From: Leptospirales bacterium
Lineage (GTDB): Bacteria; Spirochaetota; Leptospiria; Leptospirales; Leptonemataceae
Reading direction: 5' to 3'
DNA length: 5,060 nucleotides
Assembly (NCBI GenBank): GCA_014238825.1
Contig: JABAAI010000008.1
Location: 14,253 to 19,312 of the forward strand
Made by a program: the position numbers and the translations under genes. The notes beneath the pieces are model-generated. The model saw nothing but the letters and a program-made list of their open reading frames with translations, searched no databases and was not told where the DNA came from. Shown here piece after piece: positions 1 through 5,060 of the stretch (position 1 is the stretch's first letter; every line of letters begins with the position of its first letter).

Positions 1-305
1 ATTCTATCAATAATTCGATTAGAAACATATACTATCGCAACAAAACTGGCATACTTTTTAATTATAGAATAACTCTTCTCCCTTGCCAAAGGAGATAACT
101 GTTTAGAATCTTGAATTGATGGCATCGATACATTTCTTGCTGAAACTTTAGCATTAGCAAGATCTAAGAAAAACGACTTGGAAAAAGCAACCGCTGCAAC
201 ACCCAATGGTCCTGCCAAAGAACCACGACCTGCCTCATCTACGCCAAGTACTAAATCCACAGTACCGTCTAAGTATATTTCTTTCTCAAGCTCTGTAAAG
301 GACAA
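1..305 (-). CDS. rnhB: Ribonuclease HII, N-terminal 101 residues (3' end outside window)
   Basis: RNase HII cuts the RNA strand of RNA-DNA hybrids and starts removal of single ribonucleotides misincorporated into DNA; it acts in the cytoplasm. Residues 21-28 read GVDEAGRG, the family signature carrying the first two catalytic acids (D23, E24), followed by LAGP at 30-33. Residues 66-71 read DSKQLS, matching the conserved DSKKLS block. The frame is open to base 1, so roughly the second half, with the remaining catalytic aspartates, lies outside. The chosen start is a TTG at 305-303: the frame is closed by a TAG at 317-315, no ATG lies between that stop and the signature, and AGGGA sits 6 bases before the TTG. 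A GTG at 260 is possible but would leave only five residues before the signature. About 26 residues separate AAV (37-39) from DSK, against about 12 in the E. coli protein as I recall it, so a 14-residue insertion is inferred. It lies 28 bases after rplS, the usual neighbour, and is probably cotranscribed with it. Confidence 0.93.
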   Translation of the reverse strand, partial: MSFTELEKEIYLDGTVDLVLGVDEAGRGSLAGPLGVAAVAFSKSFFLDLANAKVSARNVSMPSIQDSKQLSPLAREKSYSIIKKYASFVAIVYVSNRIIDR

Positions 306-311
306 AACACT

Positions 312-316
312 TCCCT
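312..316 (-). promoter_or_regulatory. Ribosome binding site deciding the rnhB TTG start
   Basis: The minus strand reads AGGGA here, six bases before the TTG at 305-303. It lies in the 28-base gap after the rplS stop. It is the main reason for choosing TTG over the downstream GTG at 260. Confidence 0.6.
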
Positions 317-333
317 AAACTAGCACCGTTCTT

Positions 334-1311
334 CTATTTCTTACTTATTTTCTTACTTATTTTCTTACTTAGCTTCTTACTCACTTTTTTAGCAGTTTTT
401 GCAGAACCTTTAGCAACTTTTTTTCTAGCAGAAACAGTAGAACTAGTGCTTAGCGCGCTAGCCTTACTAGCGACAGTACTATCAAGCTTCTTAACAACTT
501 TTTTAGCTGCTTTCTTGGCTGTCTTCTTAGTGCCTTTAGCACCTTGATTAGATTTTTTGGCAGATTTGGAAGGACCGGAAGTTTTGGAAGACTTCTTCTG
601 ATCGCTAGAAGAAGTCTTTGCTTTAGCTTTTTGTTTAGCGCCTTCGTCGACTATAGCAATATTATCTGATTTATCATCTAGTCCATTAACTTCAGTCAGC
701 TTTAATTTGTCTGTTTTTATAGATTTTTCCGGAGATTTTCCTTTTTTATCAGGTCTATGTTGAAAGGCCTCACGAATACGTCCCTCTTTACCAGATTTAT
801 CGCGTAAATAATAAAGACGTGATCTACGAACACTACCTCTGCGAACAACTTCTATTGATTCTGTAAAAGCAGAATAATAGGGATAAATACGCTCTACTCC
901 TACTTCATGCGTCACGCGACGAACAGTAAAACTCCGTGAATGACCCTCACCACGAATAGCAATGACAAGCCCTTCATAAACCTGTATTCTCTGTTTGTCT
1001 CCTTCTCGTATACGAAGGTTAACTCGCACTTTATCCCCCACAGAGAAATCAGGATGCTTTGTTTTGAAAAATGGAAATGCCAAGCTTGTTTTTAACTTAC
1101 GACCATTTATATTCATAATAGACGATGTATTCTTTGTCTTTTTTTCTAAACTCTCTTCCTTAGCCGATTCTTGCTTAACTGATCCTTGCTTATTTTCTTG
1201 CTCTTTTAACGGAGCTTCCTTTTCCTTAGTGGCAAGATCAGTATTATCAACTTGTTTACTTTTTTCGCTTTTATTTGTAGCTTCTGTTTTTTCTTTCTTT
1301 TCTGTGTCCAT
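334..1311 (-). CDS. rplS: Large ribosomal subunit protein L19 (bL19) with long N- and C-terminal extensions, 325 aa
   Basis: bL19 sits at the 30S-50S interface of the ribosome. Numbering from the ATG at 1311, the L19 core spans about residues 85-183: PDFSVGDKVRVNLRIREGD, then RIQVYEGLVIA, SFTVRRVTHEVGVERIYP, IEVVRRGSVRRSRLYYLRD and finally GRIREAF. Usual L19 is about 115 residues. This one adds about 80 residues in front, rich in K, E, Q, T, N and S, and about 140 behind. The tail runs from mixed charge (about 184-225) to a strongly basic K/A/S region with KKTAKKAAKKVVKK-type stretches and ends in SKKI repeats. Both extensions look disordered, and the tail resembles bacterial histone H1-like proteins in composition. 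The frame extends to a TTG at 1338 that overlaps trmD, but the ATG at 1311 has AAGGA eight bases upstream and a clean 13-base gap, so I prefer it. A further in-frame ATG at 1116, just before the core, has no visible ribosome site. The order trmD-rplS-rnhB is typical of bacteria. Core identity is near certain; the function of the extensions is unknown. Confidence 0.96.
   Translation of the reverse strand: MDTEKKEKTEATNKSEKSKQVDNTDLATKEKEAPLKEQENKQGSVKQESAKEESLEKKTKNTSSIMNINGRKLKTSLAFPFFKTKHPDFSVGDKVRVNLRIREGDKQRIQVYEGLVIAIRGEGHSRSFTVRRVTHEVGVERIYPYYSAFTESIEVVRRGSVRRSRLYYLRDKSGKEGRIREAFQHRPDKKGKSPEKSIKTDKLKLTEVNGLDDKSDNIAIVDEGAKQKAKAKTSSSDQKKSSKTSGPSKSAKKSNQGAKGTKKTAKKAAKKVVKKLDSTVASKASALSTSSTVSARKKVAKGSAKTAKKVSKKLSKKISKKISKK
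337..384 (-). repeat. 12-bp tandem repeat encoding SKK(I/L) at the L19 C-terminus
   Basis: On the plus strand the unit TTTCTTACTTAT occurs at 337-348 and 349-360 exactly, at 361-372 with one change (final G), and at 373-384 in degenerate form. Read on the minus strand it encodes the last 16 or so residues of L19 as repeated Ser-Lys-Lys-Ile/Leu, ending at the TAG at 336-334. The unit is a multiple of three, so gain or loss of a copy keeps the frame. Confidence 0.9.
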
Positions 1312-1319
1312 AATTTTAT

Positions 1320-1324
1320 TCCTT
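1320..1324 (-). promoter_or_regulatory. Ribosome binding site deciding the rplS ATG start
   Basis: The minus strand reads AAGGA directly after the trmD TAA (1327-1325) and eight bases before the ATG at 1311. It favours this ATG over the TTG at 1338, which would overlap trmD by 14 bases. Confidence 0.65.
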
Positions 1325-2026
1325 TTATTTACTTTCAAACCTCATCTTTGTTTGCCTTACACTTTCCTCATTCCTCCACGATTCAATTTCCTTGTGGTTT
1401 CCATTTAAAAGCACTGCGGGTACTTTCCAACCATTATACTCTCTTGGACGAGTATATTGTGGATATTCAAGTAACCTTACCGCATCATTTACACCGGCAA
1501 CACTATCAAGACCTTTAGTATAACTCTCATCCACTGTGCTCTCAGCTGATCCAGTGTAACCATCCAAAAGCCGCGTTATCGCCTCAATAAAACATAATGC
1601 AGGTAAATCTCCAGAACCAAGTATAAAATCGCCTAAAGAAACTTGATAGTCTACTAAATGCTCAGCAACTCGTTCATCTACTCCCTCAAAGTAGCCACAC
1701 ACCAGAGTGTAACCCTTTTTATTCTTGGCAAGTCTCGACACATCTTCCTGCTTCAAACGACGCCCACGTGGTGTAAATAAAACCACAGGCAACGATTCAG
1801 GCAGTGATTGCAAAGCCCTGTCAATAGGAGCAACCTGCAAGATCATACCAGGCCCACCTCCATAAGGAGAAGCATCTACGCGCCCCTTACGGCTATCATC
1901 AGCAAAATCACGGATGCAAACCGGCTCAACCCTAAACAATTGTTTTTTTATTGCCCTTGCTGGCAAGCCACTTTCCAAATAAAAATGATAACGTTCTGGA
2001 AAATGTGTTAAAACCTGAAAGAGCAT
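1325..2026 (-). CDS. trmD: tRNA (guanine37-N1)-methyltransferase, 233 aa
   Basis: TrmD transfers a methyl group from S-adenosylmethionine to N1 of G37 next to the anticodon, which prevents +1 frameshifting; it works as a dimer with a trefoil knot. Seen here: VLTHFPERY (5-13), IRDFADD (38-44), PYGGGPGM (54-61), CGYFEGVDER (110-119), SLGDFILGSGDLPAL (130-144), TRLLDGY (151-157), LEYPQYTRP (186-194) and VLLNGNHKEIESWR (205-218). By comparison with the E. coli enzyme from memory, E114 matches E116 and R152 matches R154. The site of the catalytic base D169 falls on E167 within DESY, with D166 next to it. About 12 extra residues (173-184) lie between this site and the conserved LEYPQYTRP. Total length is ordinary, since the C-terminus is short. 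The ATG at 2026 fits the family's usual N-terminus; the upstream TTTTTTATTGAATT shows no Shine-Dalgarno sequence. It is the first gene of the trmD-rplS-rnhB run; rpsP and rimM, often upstream, are absent. Confidence 0.97.
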   Translation of the reverse strand: MLFQVLTHFPERYHFYLESGLPARAIKKQLFRVEPVCIRDFADDSRKGRVDASPYGGGPGMILQVAPIDRALQSLPESLPVVLFTPRGRRLKQEDVSRLAKNKKGYTLVCGYFEGVDERVAEHLVDYQVSLGDFILGSGDLPALCFIEAITRLLDGYTGSAESTVDESYTKGLDSVAGVNDAVRLLEYPQYTRPREYNGWKVPAVLLNGNHKEIESWRNEESVRQTKMRFESK

Positions 2027-2044
2027 AATTCAATAAAAAACGTT

Positions 2045-2073
2045 AACTTAGAAAATTTAACTTTGACTCTCAA
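2045..2073 (-). promoter_or_regulatory. Weak candidate promoter for trmD-rplS-rnhB
   Basis: On the minus strand TTGAGA (2073-2068) is followed after 17 bases by TAAGTT (2050-2045). The -35 element matches five of six consensus bases, the -10 only three. It would place the transcript start near 2038, about 12 bases before the trmD ATG. Some promoter is expected here because the gene upstream is divergent, but this exact choice is tentative. Confidence 0.3.
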
Positions 2074-2075
2074 AG
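2061..2075. promoter_or_regulatory. 15-bp inverted repeat between divergent promoters (possible operator)
   Basis: CTTTGA (2061-2066) and TCAAAG (2070-2075) are perfect 6-base arms around CTC. The dyad overlaps the plus-strand -35 TTGACT and the minus-strand -35 candidate TTGAGA. It could bind a dimeric regulator, or it could arise simply from two back-to-back TTGA boxes. Confidence 0.35.
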
Positions 2076-2090
2076 ACTTCCTAGCATAAT
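2063..2090 (+). promoter_or_regulatory. Sigma70-type promoter for gatCA
   Basis: TTGACT (2063-2068) and CATAAT (2085-2090) are separated by 16 bases; each matches five of six consensus bases. The expected start near 2097 leaves a leader of only about eight bases before the gatC ATG at 2105, so the transcript would be nearly leaderless. No Shine-Dalgarno sequence precedes the ATG (CACAATATACTT), which agrees with that reading. Confidence 0.6.
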
Positions 2091-2104
2091 AGCACAATAT
2101 ACTT

Positions 2105-2407
2105 ATGCTGTCAGAGCAGGAATATCGTCAACTCACTTTTTTAGCGCGCTTGGACCCCGATGATGAAGCCCTACTAGAGACTCACAAGGAATTTAAGACA
2201 ATCCTGAGCTACATTGATAAAATCAAAGAAATTGATACTAGTTCCATTACAAATGAAGTCCAAAAAACTAAGCCAAAAACAATCGTTTCCCGAGCTGATA
2301 TTCAGCAGAACACAGAATTAGAGCTTAAGCAAATTATTGCTCTTGCACCAGATTGGCAAGCTGGATATTTTGTGATCCCCGAGGTTATAGAATCAGAAGA
2401 GCATTAA
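2105..2407 (+). CDS. gatC: Glutamyl/aspartyl-tRNA amidotransferase subunit C, 100 aa
   Basis: GatC is the small belt-like subunit that wraps around GatA and GatB in the GatCAB complex, which converts Glu-tRNA(Gln) to Gln-tRNA(Gln) or Asp-tRNA(Asn) to Asn-tRNA(Asn). Length is typical (about 95-100). Residues 2-20 (LSEQEYRQLTFLARLDPDD) match the family's N-terminal helix with its conserved LARL pattern; ILSYIDKIKEIDTS (33-46) matches the second helix; the end, GYFVIPEVIES, matches the usual FxVPxVIE close. The middle stretch around 50-62 is K/T/Q-rich and poorly conserved. The ATG at 2105 is the only start that keeps the N-terminal helix. Its TAA is followed directly by the gatA ATG, so the two are translationally linked. 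Confidence 0.94.
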   Translation: MLSEQEYRQLTFLARLDPDDEALLETHKEFKTILSYIDKIKEIDTSSITNEVQKTKPKTIVSRADIQQNTELELKQIIALAPDWQAGYFVIPEVIESEEH

Positions 2408-3901
2408 ATGAGTGAAAAAAAAATATCTATCGAAGTTTCTCATACCGCCACTGAACACAGACAAGCCCTCCTTCGCAAAGAATACACCGCTAGTGAATTA
2501 GCCGAAGCCTGCCTAGAGCAAGCAGAGAAACACCTAGAACTAGGCGTTTTTATTCGCTACGATAAAGCAGATATCTTAAAGCAGGCAAAGCATGCAGACA
2601 AGCGCTATCAGAATGCTAAAAGTCTCGGCCCCCTAGACGGCATTCCCGTAAGTATAAAGGATAATATCTCTCAGCAGGGTAAAGAGCTCAGCTGTGCCTC
2701 TCGTATCTTAAAAAATTACATAGCCCCCTATGATGCTACAGTAATTAAAAAACTAAAGCAAGAGGGAGCAGTCCTCTTTGGTCAAAGCAATATGGATGAA
2801 TTTGCCATGGGCTCTTCTACGGAAAACTCTTCCTTTCAAAAAACATGCAATCCATGGCAGAAAGATAGCGTCCCGGGAGGCTCATCTGGTGGGGCTGCTG
2901 CAGGAGTTGCTGCTTGTATTACTCCACTAGCTCTAGGTTCAGATACAGGTGGTTCGATTAGACAGCCGGCATCATTTTGCGGGGTGATCGGACTACGCCC
3001 CAGTTACGGGCGTGTATCACGCTATGGACTAGTCGCCTTTGCTTCTAGCTTAGATCAGATTGGACCTTTGGGCCGCAGTGTTGCTGATTGTGCCGTCTTA
3101 GCTGATGCCATAAATGGTCATGATCCTCTAGACTCTACTTCAAACCCACGGGCAGATAGTGAACCTATCAATAATAGTATTCCTAAACTGGAGCACAAAG
3201 ATTGGGAAGGATTAAAAGTAGGCGTCCTCTTACCCAAAAATGCCAACATGCAAGCTGAAGTATCAGAAGCCATAGACAAGGCAAAAAATTTCTTTATTGC
3301 AAAAAAGGCCCACGTAATCCCTCTAGAATCTAAGTTGGAAGAATATCTCATCCCTATCTATTATATTTTGTCAACAGCAGAGGCTTCAAGCAACCTTGGT
3401 CGCTATGACGGAGTGCGCTATGGTCATAGAAATAACAAAGTAAAAAACCTTAAAGAATTATATATTCGCTCGCGCACCGAAGGCTTTGGTAAAGAAGTTC
3501 GAAGACGGATTTTACTGGGAACCTTTGTCCTTTCCAGTGGTTATCATGATGCCTATTACAAGAAAGCACAGCAGGCTGCTCAACTTGTAAAAAATGAGAT
3601 TAGTGATTTATTTAAAAAAGTATCTATAATCATAGGTCCCACATCAACACACACAGCCTTTAAATTTGGTGAACGTAAAGACCCCTTGACCATGTACCAA
3701 AGCGATTTATGTACTATCCCAGCGGCTTTGGCCTCATTGCCAAGCATCAGTGTACCAGCAGGATTAGACAAACGTTCACTACCGATAGGAATTCAATTTA
3801 CTAGCCCTGCTTTCTCTGATATGCAATTACTAAAAGTAGCAGCTGCCTTTCAAGAAGGCAATAGCCAGTTTAACTTAGACTACAGATCTTTTACAAGATA
3901 G
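2408..3901 (+). CDS. gatA: Glutamyl/aspartyl-tRNA amidotransferase subunit A (glutaminase/amidase), 497 aa
   Basis: GatA hydrolyses glutamine and passes the ammonia to GatB, which amidates mischarged Glu-tRNA(Gln) or Asp-tRNA(Asn). It belongs to the amidase signature family with a Ser-cisSer-Lys triad. All three are visible: K84 in IPVSIKDN, S159 in GGSSGG and S183 in GSDTGGSIRQPASF; the spacing 84-159-183 equals that of the S. aureus enzyme (79-154-178). The arginines at 365-367 (EVRRRILLGTF) and D433 match the residues that bind glutamine in that structure. The region AEASSNLGRYDGVRYG (324-339) is also typical. Length is ordinary. The sequence near 436-451 reads IPAALASLPSISVPAG where I expect ANLAG, so a commonly present Asn is Ala here. 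The start codon touches the gatC stop (TAAATG) and is preceded by a weak AGAAGAG. Codons 3-5 form a run of nine A. gatB, often the next gene, is missing; aroB converges instead. Confidence 0.98.
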   Translation: MSEKKISIEVSHTATEHRQALLRKEYTASELAEACLEQAEKHLELGVFIRYDKADILKQAKHADKRYQNAKSLGPLDGIPVSIKDNISQQGKELSCASRILKNYIAPYDATVIKKLKQEGAVLFGQSNMDEFAMGSSTENSSFQKTCNPWQKDSVPGGSSGGAAAGVAACITPLALGSDTGGSIRQPASFCGVIGLRPSYGRVSRYGLVAFASSLDQIGPLGRSVADCAVLADAINGHDPLDSTSNPRADSEPINNSIPKLEHKDWEGLKVGVLLPKNANMQAEVSEAIDKAKNFFIAKKAHVIPLESKLEEYLIPIYYILSTAEASSNLGRYDGVRYGHRNNKVKNLKELYIRSRTEGFGKEVRRRILLGTFVLSSGYHDAYYKKAQQAAQLVKNEISDLFKKVSIIIGPTSTHTAFKFGERKDPLTMYQSDLCTIPAALASLPSISVPAGLDKRSLPIGIQFTSPAFSDMQLLKVAAAFQEGNSQFNLDYRSFTR

Positions 3902-3928
3902 TTTCACATTATTCAGCTTGACTAGTCC

Positions 3929-5044
3929 TTAGCCAAAACGCTGTACCTGCTCGTCCCAAGCCTTTTTAAATTCGTGACAAGATATTTCTTGATCCCAAAG
4001 TGCTTCCCCTATTCTTTTTAGAAGTACAAAACGGGGACTACCTTGAATACCCTTCTTATCATAGCACATATGTTTATAAACGGCTTCGGCCTTATAGCCA
4101 GCACTATCACGTGGCAGCTCAAAAATTTCCATCCTCTCCAAAAACTCAGCTACAAAAGACGCTGATAATCCTAAGATATTTCTACTCAATAATAATGCAG
4201 TAACTAGCCCCCGAGACACAGCTTCGCCATGCGAAAAACGGCGATAACGACTGAGTGATTCTAAACCGTGAGCAGTTGTATGTCCCAAATTCAAAGCCAT
4301 GCGAAGACCATGCTCCTTCTCGTCTTCTTCTACTATTTTTGCCTTTACACGAAGAGATTGAATTAATGCCTTTTTGAATTTGGGAGAGTTTGGATCACTC
4401 ATCGAAGAAGCAGAGCTAAACAAATTTTCTAATACTTGACCTGTCCTTTCGATAAGACCATGCTTGAGCATTTCTGCACACCCGCAAATCCATTCTCGCT
4501 GAGAAAGGCTATTAAGAAAATCTAAGTTTATATAAACACATTTTGGATAATGAAAACTACCTACCATATTTTTTCCATATTTTATATTTATAGCTACTTT
4601 ACCACCAATACTAGCATCAACAGCAGCAAGCAAAGTTGTTGGTACTTGAATAAAATCTATGCCCCTCAAAATGGTTGCTGCCACAAATCCTGTAAAATCA
4701 CCGACAACACCCCCACCTAGAGCAAAAATACAAGCCTTCCTATCAACGCCTAGTTTAAGCAGTTTTTCGTATGTTGCTTTTAACTGAGAAATATTTTTAC
4801 TTTTCTCACCGTCCTTCATCCAAAAAACATGAGGGTCCTTTCTTCCATATGGAAAATATTTTTTATTAGCATCAAGAAAGCTATCGATTAATTTTCTTGG
4901 TAAATTAGCCTGAGTAAAAAGAAAATACTGACTGTGCTTGCCTATCTCTGATAAACGCCCATCTTCCCAAGGTCTCAAGCTATCTTGCACATAGACCGAA
5001 TAAGGTGAGGCATCCTTGCATCTAATTGAAAAATTAGCTTCCAA
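3929..5044 (-). CDS. aroB: 3-Dehydroquinate synthase, 371 aa (start uncertain, at window edge)
   Basis: AroB converts the heptulosonate DAHP to 3-dehydroquinate, step two of the shikimate pathway to aromatic amino acids, using NAD+ and a divalent metal. Seen: an NAD-binding block ALGGGVVGDFTGF (108-120), then FIQVPTTLLAAVDASIGGKV (131-150) with D142 and K149, YGKNMVGSFHYP (156-167), CAEMLKHGLI (189-198), NLGHTTAHGLES (252-263) and SHGEAVSRG (271-279). The metal ligands should be E191, H255 and H272, and K330/K331 match the conserved DKK. The length is normal for the family. The first in-window start is a TTG at 5044-5042, but the frame stays open to 5060 through an A-rich stretch (AAAAAGAAAAAAAAAT) without a strong ribosome site, so the true start may lie outside. 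The gene converges on gatA, 27 bases apart, and is unrelated to it in function. Confidence 0.96.
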   Translation of the reverse strand: MEANFSIRCKDASPYSVYVQDSLRPWEDGRLSEIGKHSQYFLFTQANLPRKLIDSFLDANKKYFPYGRKDPHVFWMKDGEKSKNISQLKATYEKLLKLGVDRKACIFALGGGVVGDFTGFVAATILRGIDFIQVPTTLLAAVDASIGGKVAINIKYGKNMVGSFHYPKCVYINLDFLNSLSQREWICGCAEMLKHGLIERTGQVLENLFSSASSMSDPNSPKFKKALIQSLRVKAKIVEEDEKEHGLRMALNLGHTTAHGLESLSRYRRFSHGEAVSRGLVTALLLSRNILGLSASFVAEFLERMEIFELPRDSAGYKAEAVYKHMCYDKKGIQGSPRFVLLKRIGEALWDQEISCHEFKKAWDEQVQRFG

Positions 5045-5060
5045 ATTTTTTTTTCTTTTT

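Noticed and set aside
451..460. Palindrome TAGCGCGCTA in rplS, with the related TTAGCGCGCT again at 2141-2150 in gatC
   Set aside because: Two occurrences inside coding regions are too few to argue for an uptake or binding signal; a genome-wide count would be needed.
1312..1338. rplS starting at the TTG at 1338, overlapping trmD
   Set aside because: The ATG at 1311 has a properly spaced AAGGA and a normal short gap, while the TTG has no comparable upstream site.
995..1518. Plus-strand open frames of 137 and 88 codons opposite rplS and the end of trmD
   Set aside because: They are antisense to clearly real genes. Their Phe/Ser/Leu-rich products mirror the Lys/Glu-rich L19 extension, and no family is recognisable.
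3118..3771. Two minus-strand open frames inside gatA (77 and 63 codons)
   Set aside because: They lie fully within a conserved gene, with no recognisable domain or ribosome site.
3844..3860. Hairpin TGCCTT-TCAAG-AAGGCA near the end of gatA
   Set aside because: The 6-bp stem is perfect, but it lies within coding sequence and has no adjoining T run on either strand; probably chance.
3902..3928. A terminator between convergent gatA and aroB
   Set aside because: Only the 8-base palindrome GACTAGTC (3920-3927) is present, without a loop or a following T run, so no intrinsic terminator can be called.
4000..4203. Plus-strand open frame of 67 codons inside aroB
   Set aside because: Antisense shadow of a conserved enzyme gene; the product shows no domain.

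Overview
This is a bacterial, AT-rich window packed with housekeeping genes. It holds five complete or nearly complete protein genes and one partial gene, with no mobile element, CRISPR array, tRNA or rRNA. The organism cannot be fixed from one window. The GatA wording around residues 136-160 (a GSSTENS...FQKT...NPW...VPGGSSGG pattern), together with a trmD-rplS-rnhB block, reminds me of the Planctomycetes-Verrucomicrobia-Chlamydiae group, perhaps Verrucomicrobiota. This is a recollection of family sequences, not a search result.

Layout. On the minus strand, positions 2026 down to 1 carry trmD (tRNA m1G37 methyltransferase), rplS (ribosomal protein L19, with very long charged extensions at both ends) and the first 101 codons of rnhB (RNase HII). 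They are separated by 13 and 28 bases and look like one translation/replication operon. A 78-base divergent control region (2027-2104) separates trmD from gatC and gatA on the plus strand. It holds a near-consensus sigma70-type promoter for gatCA, a weaker candidate for trmD, and a 15-bp dyad overlapping both -35 elements. gatC and gatA abut exactly and encode two of the three subunits of the Glu/Asp-tRNA amidotransferase. gatB is not here. On the minus strand, aroB (3-dehydroquinate synthase, shikimate pathway) converges on gatA with only 27 bases between stops, and its start lies at or just beyond the window's right edge.

How they work together. trmD, rplS, gatC and gatA all serve translation: tRNA modification, the 30S/50S interface, and Gln-tRNA or Asn-tRNA synthesis. 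RNase HII removes ribonucleotides from DNA. aroB is an unrelated biosynthetic neighbour.

I see no wholly new system. The unusual points lie inside familiar genes: an L19 about three times the usual length with a lysine-rich, H1-like tail ending in a 12-bp tandem repeat; a 12-residue insertion in the catalytic linker of TrmD, with Glu where Asp is expected; a 14-residue insertion in RNase HII; and a compact divergent promoter region whose first genes lack Shine-Dalgarno sequences.
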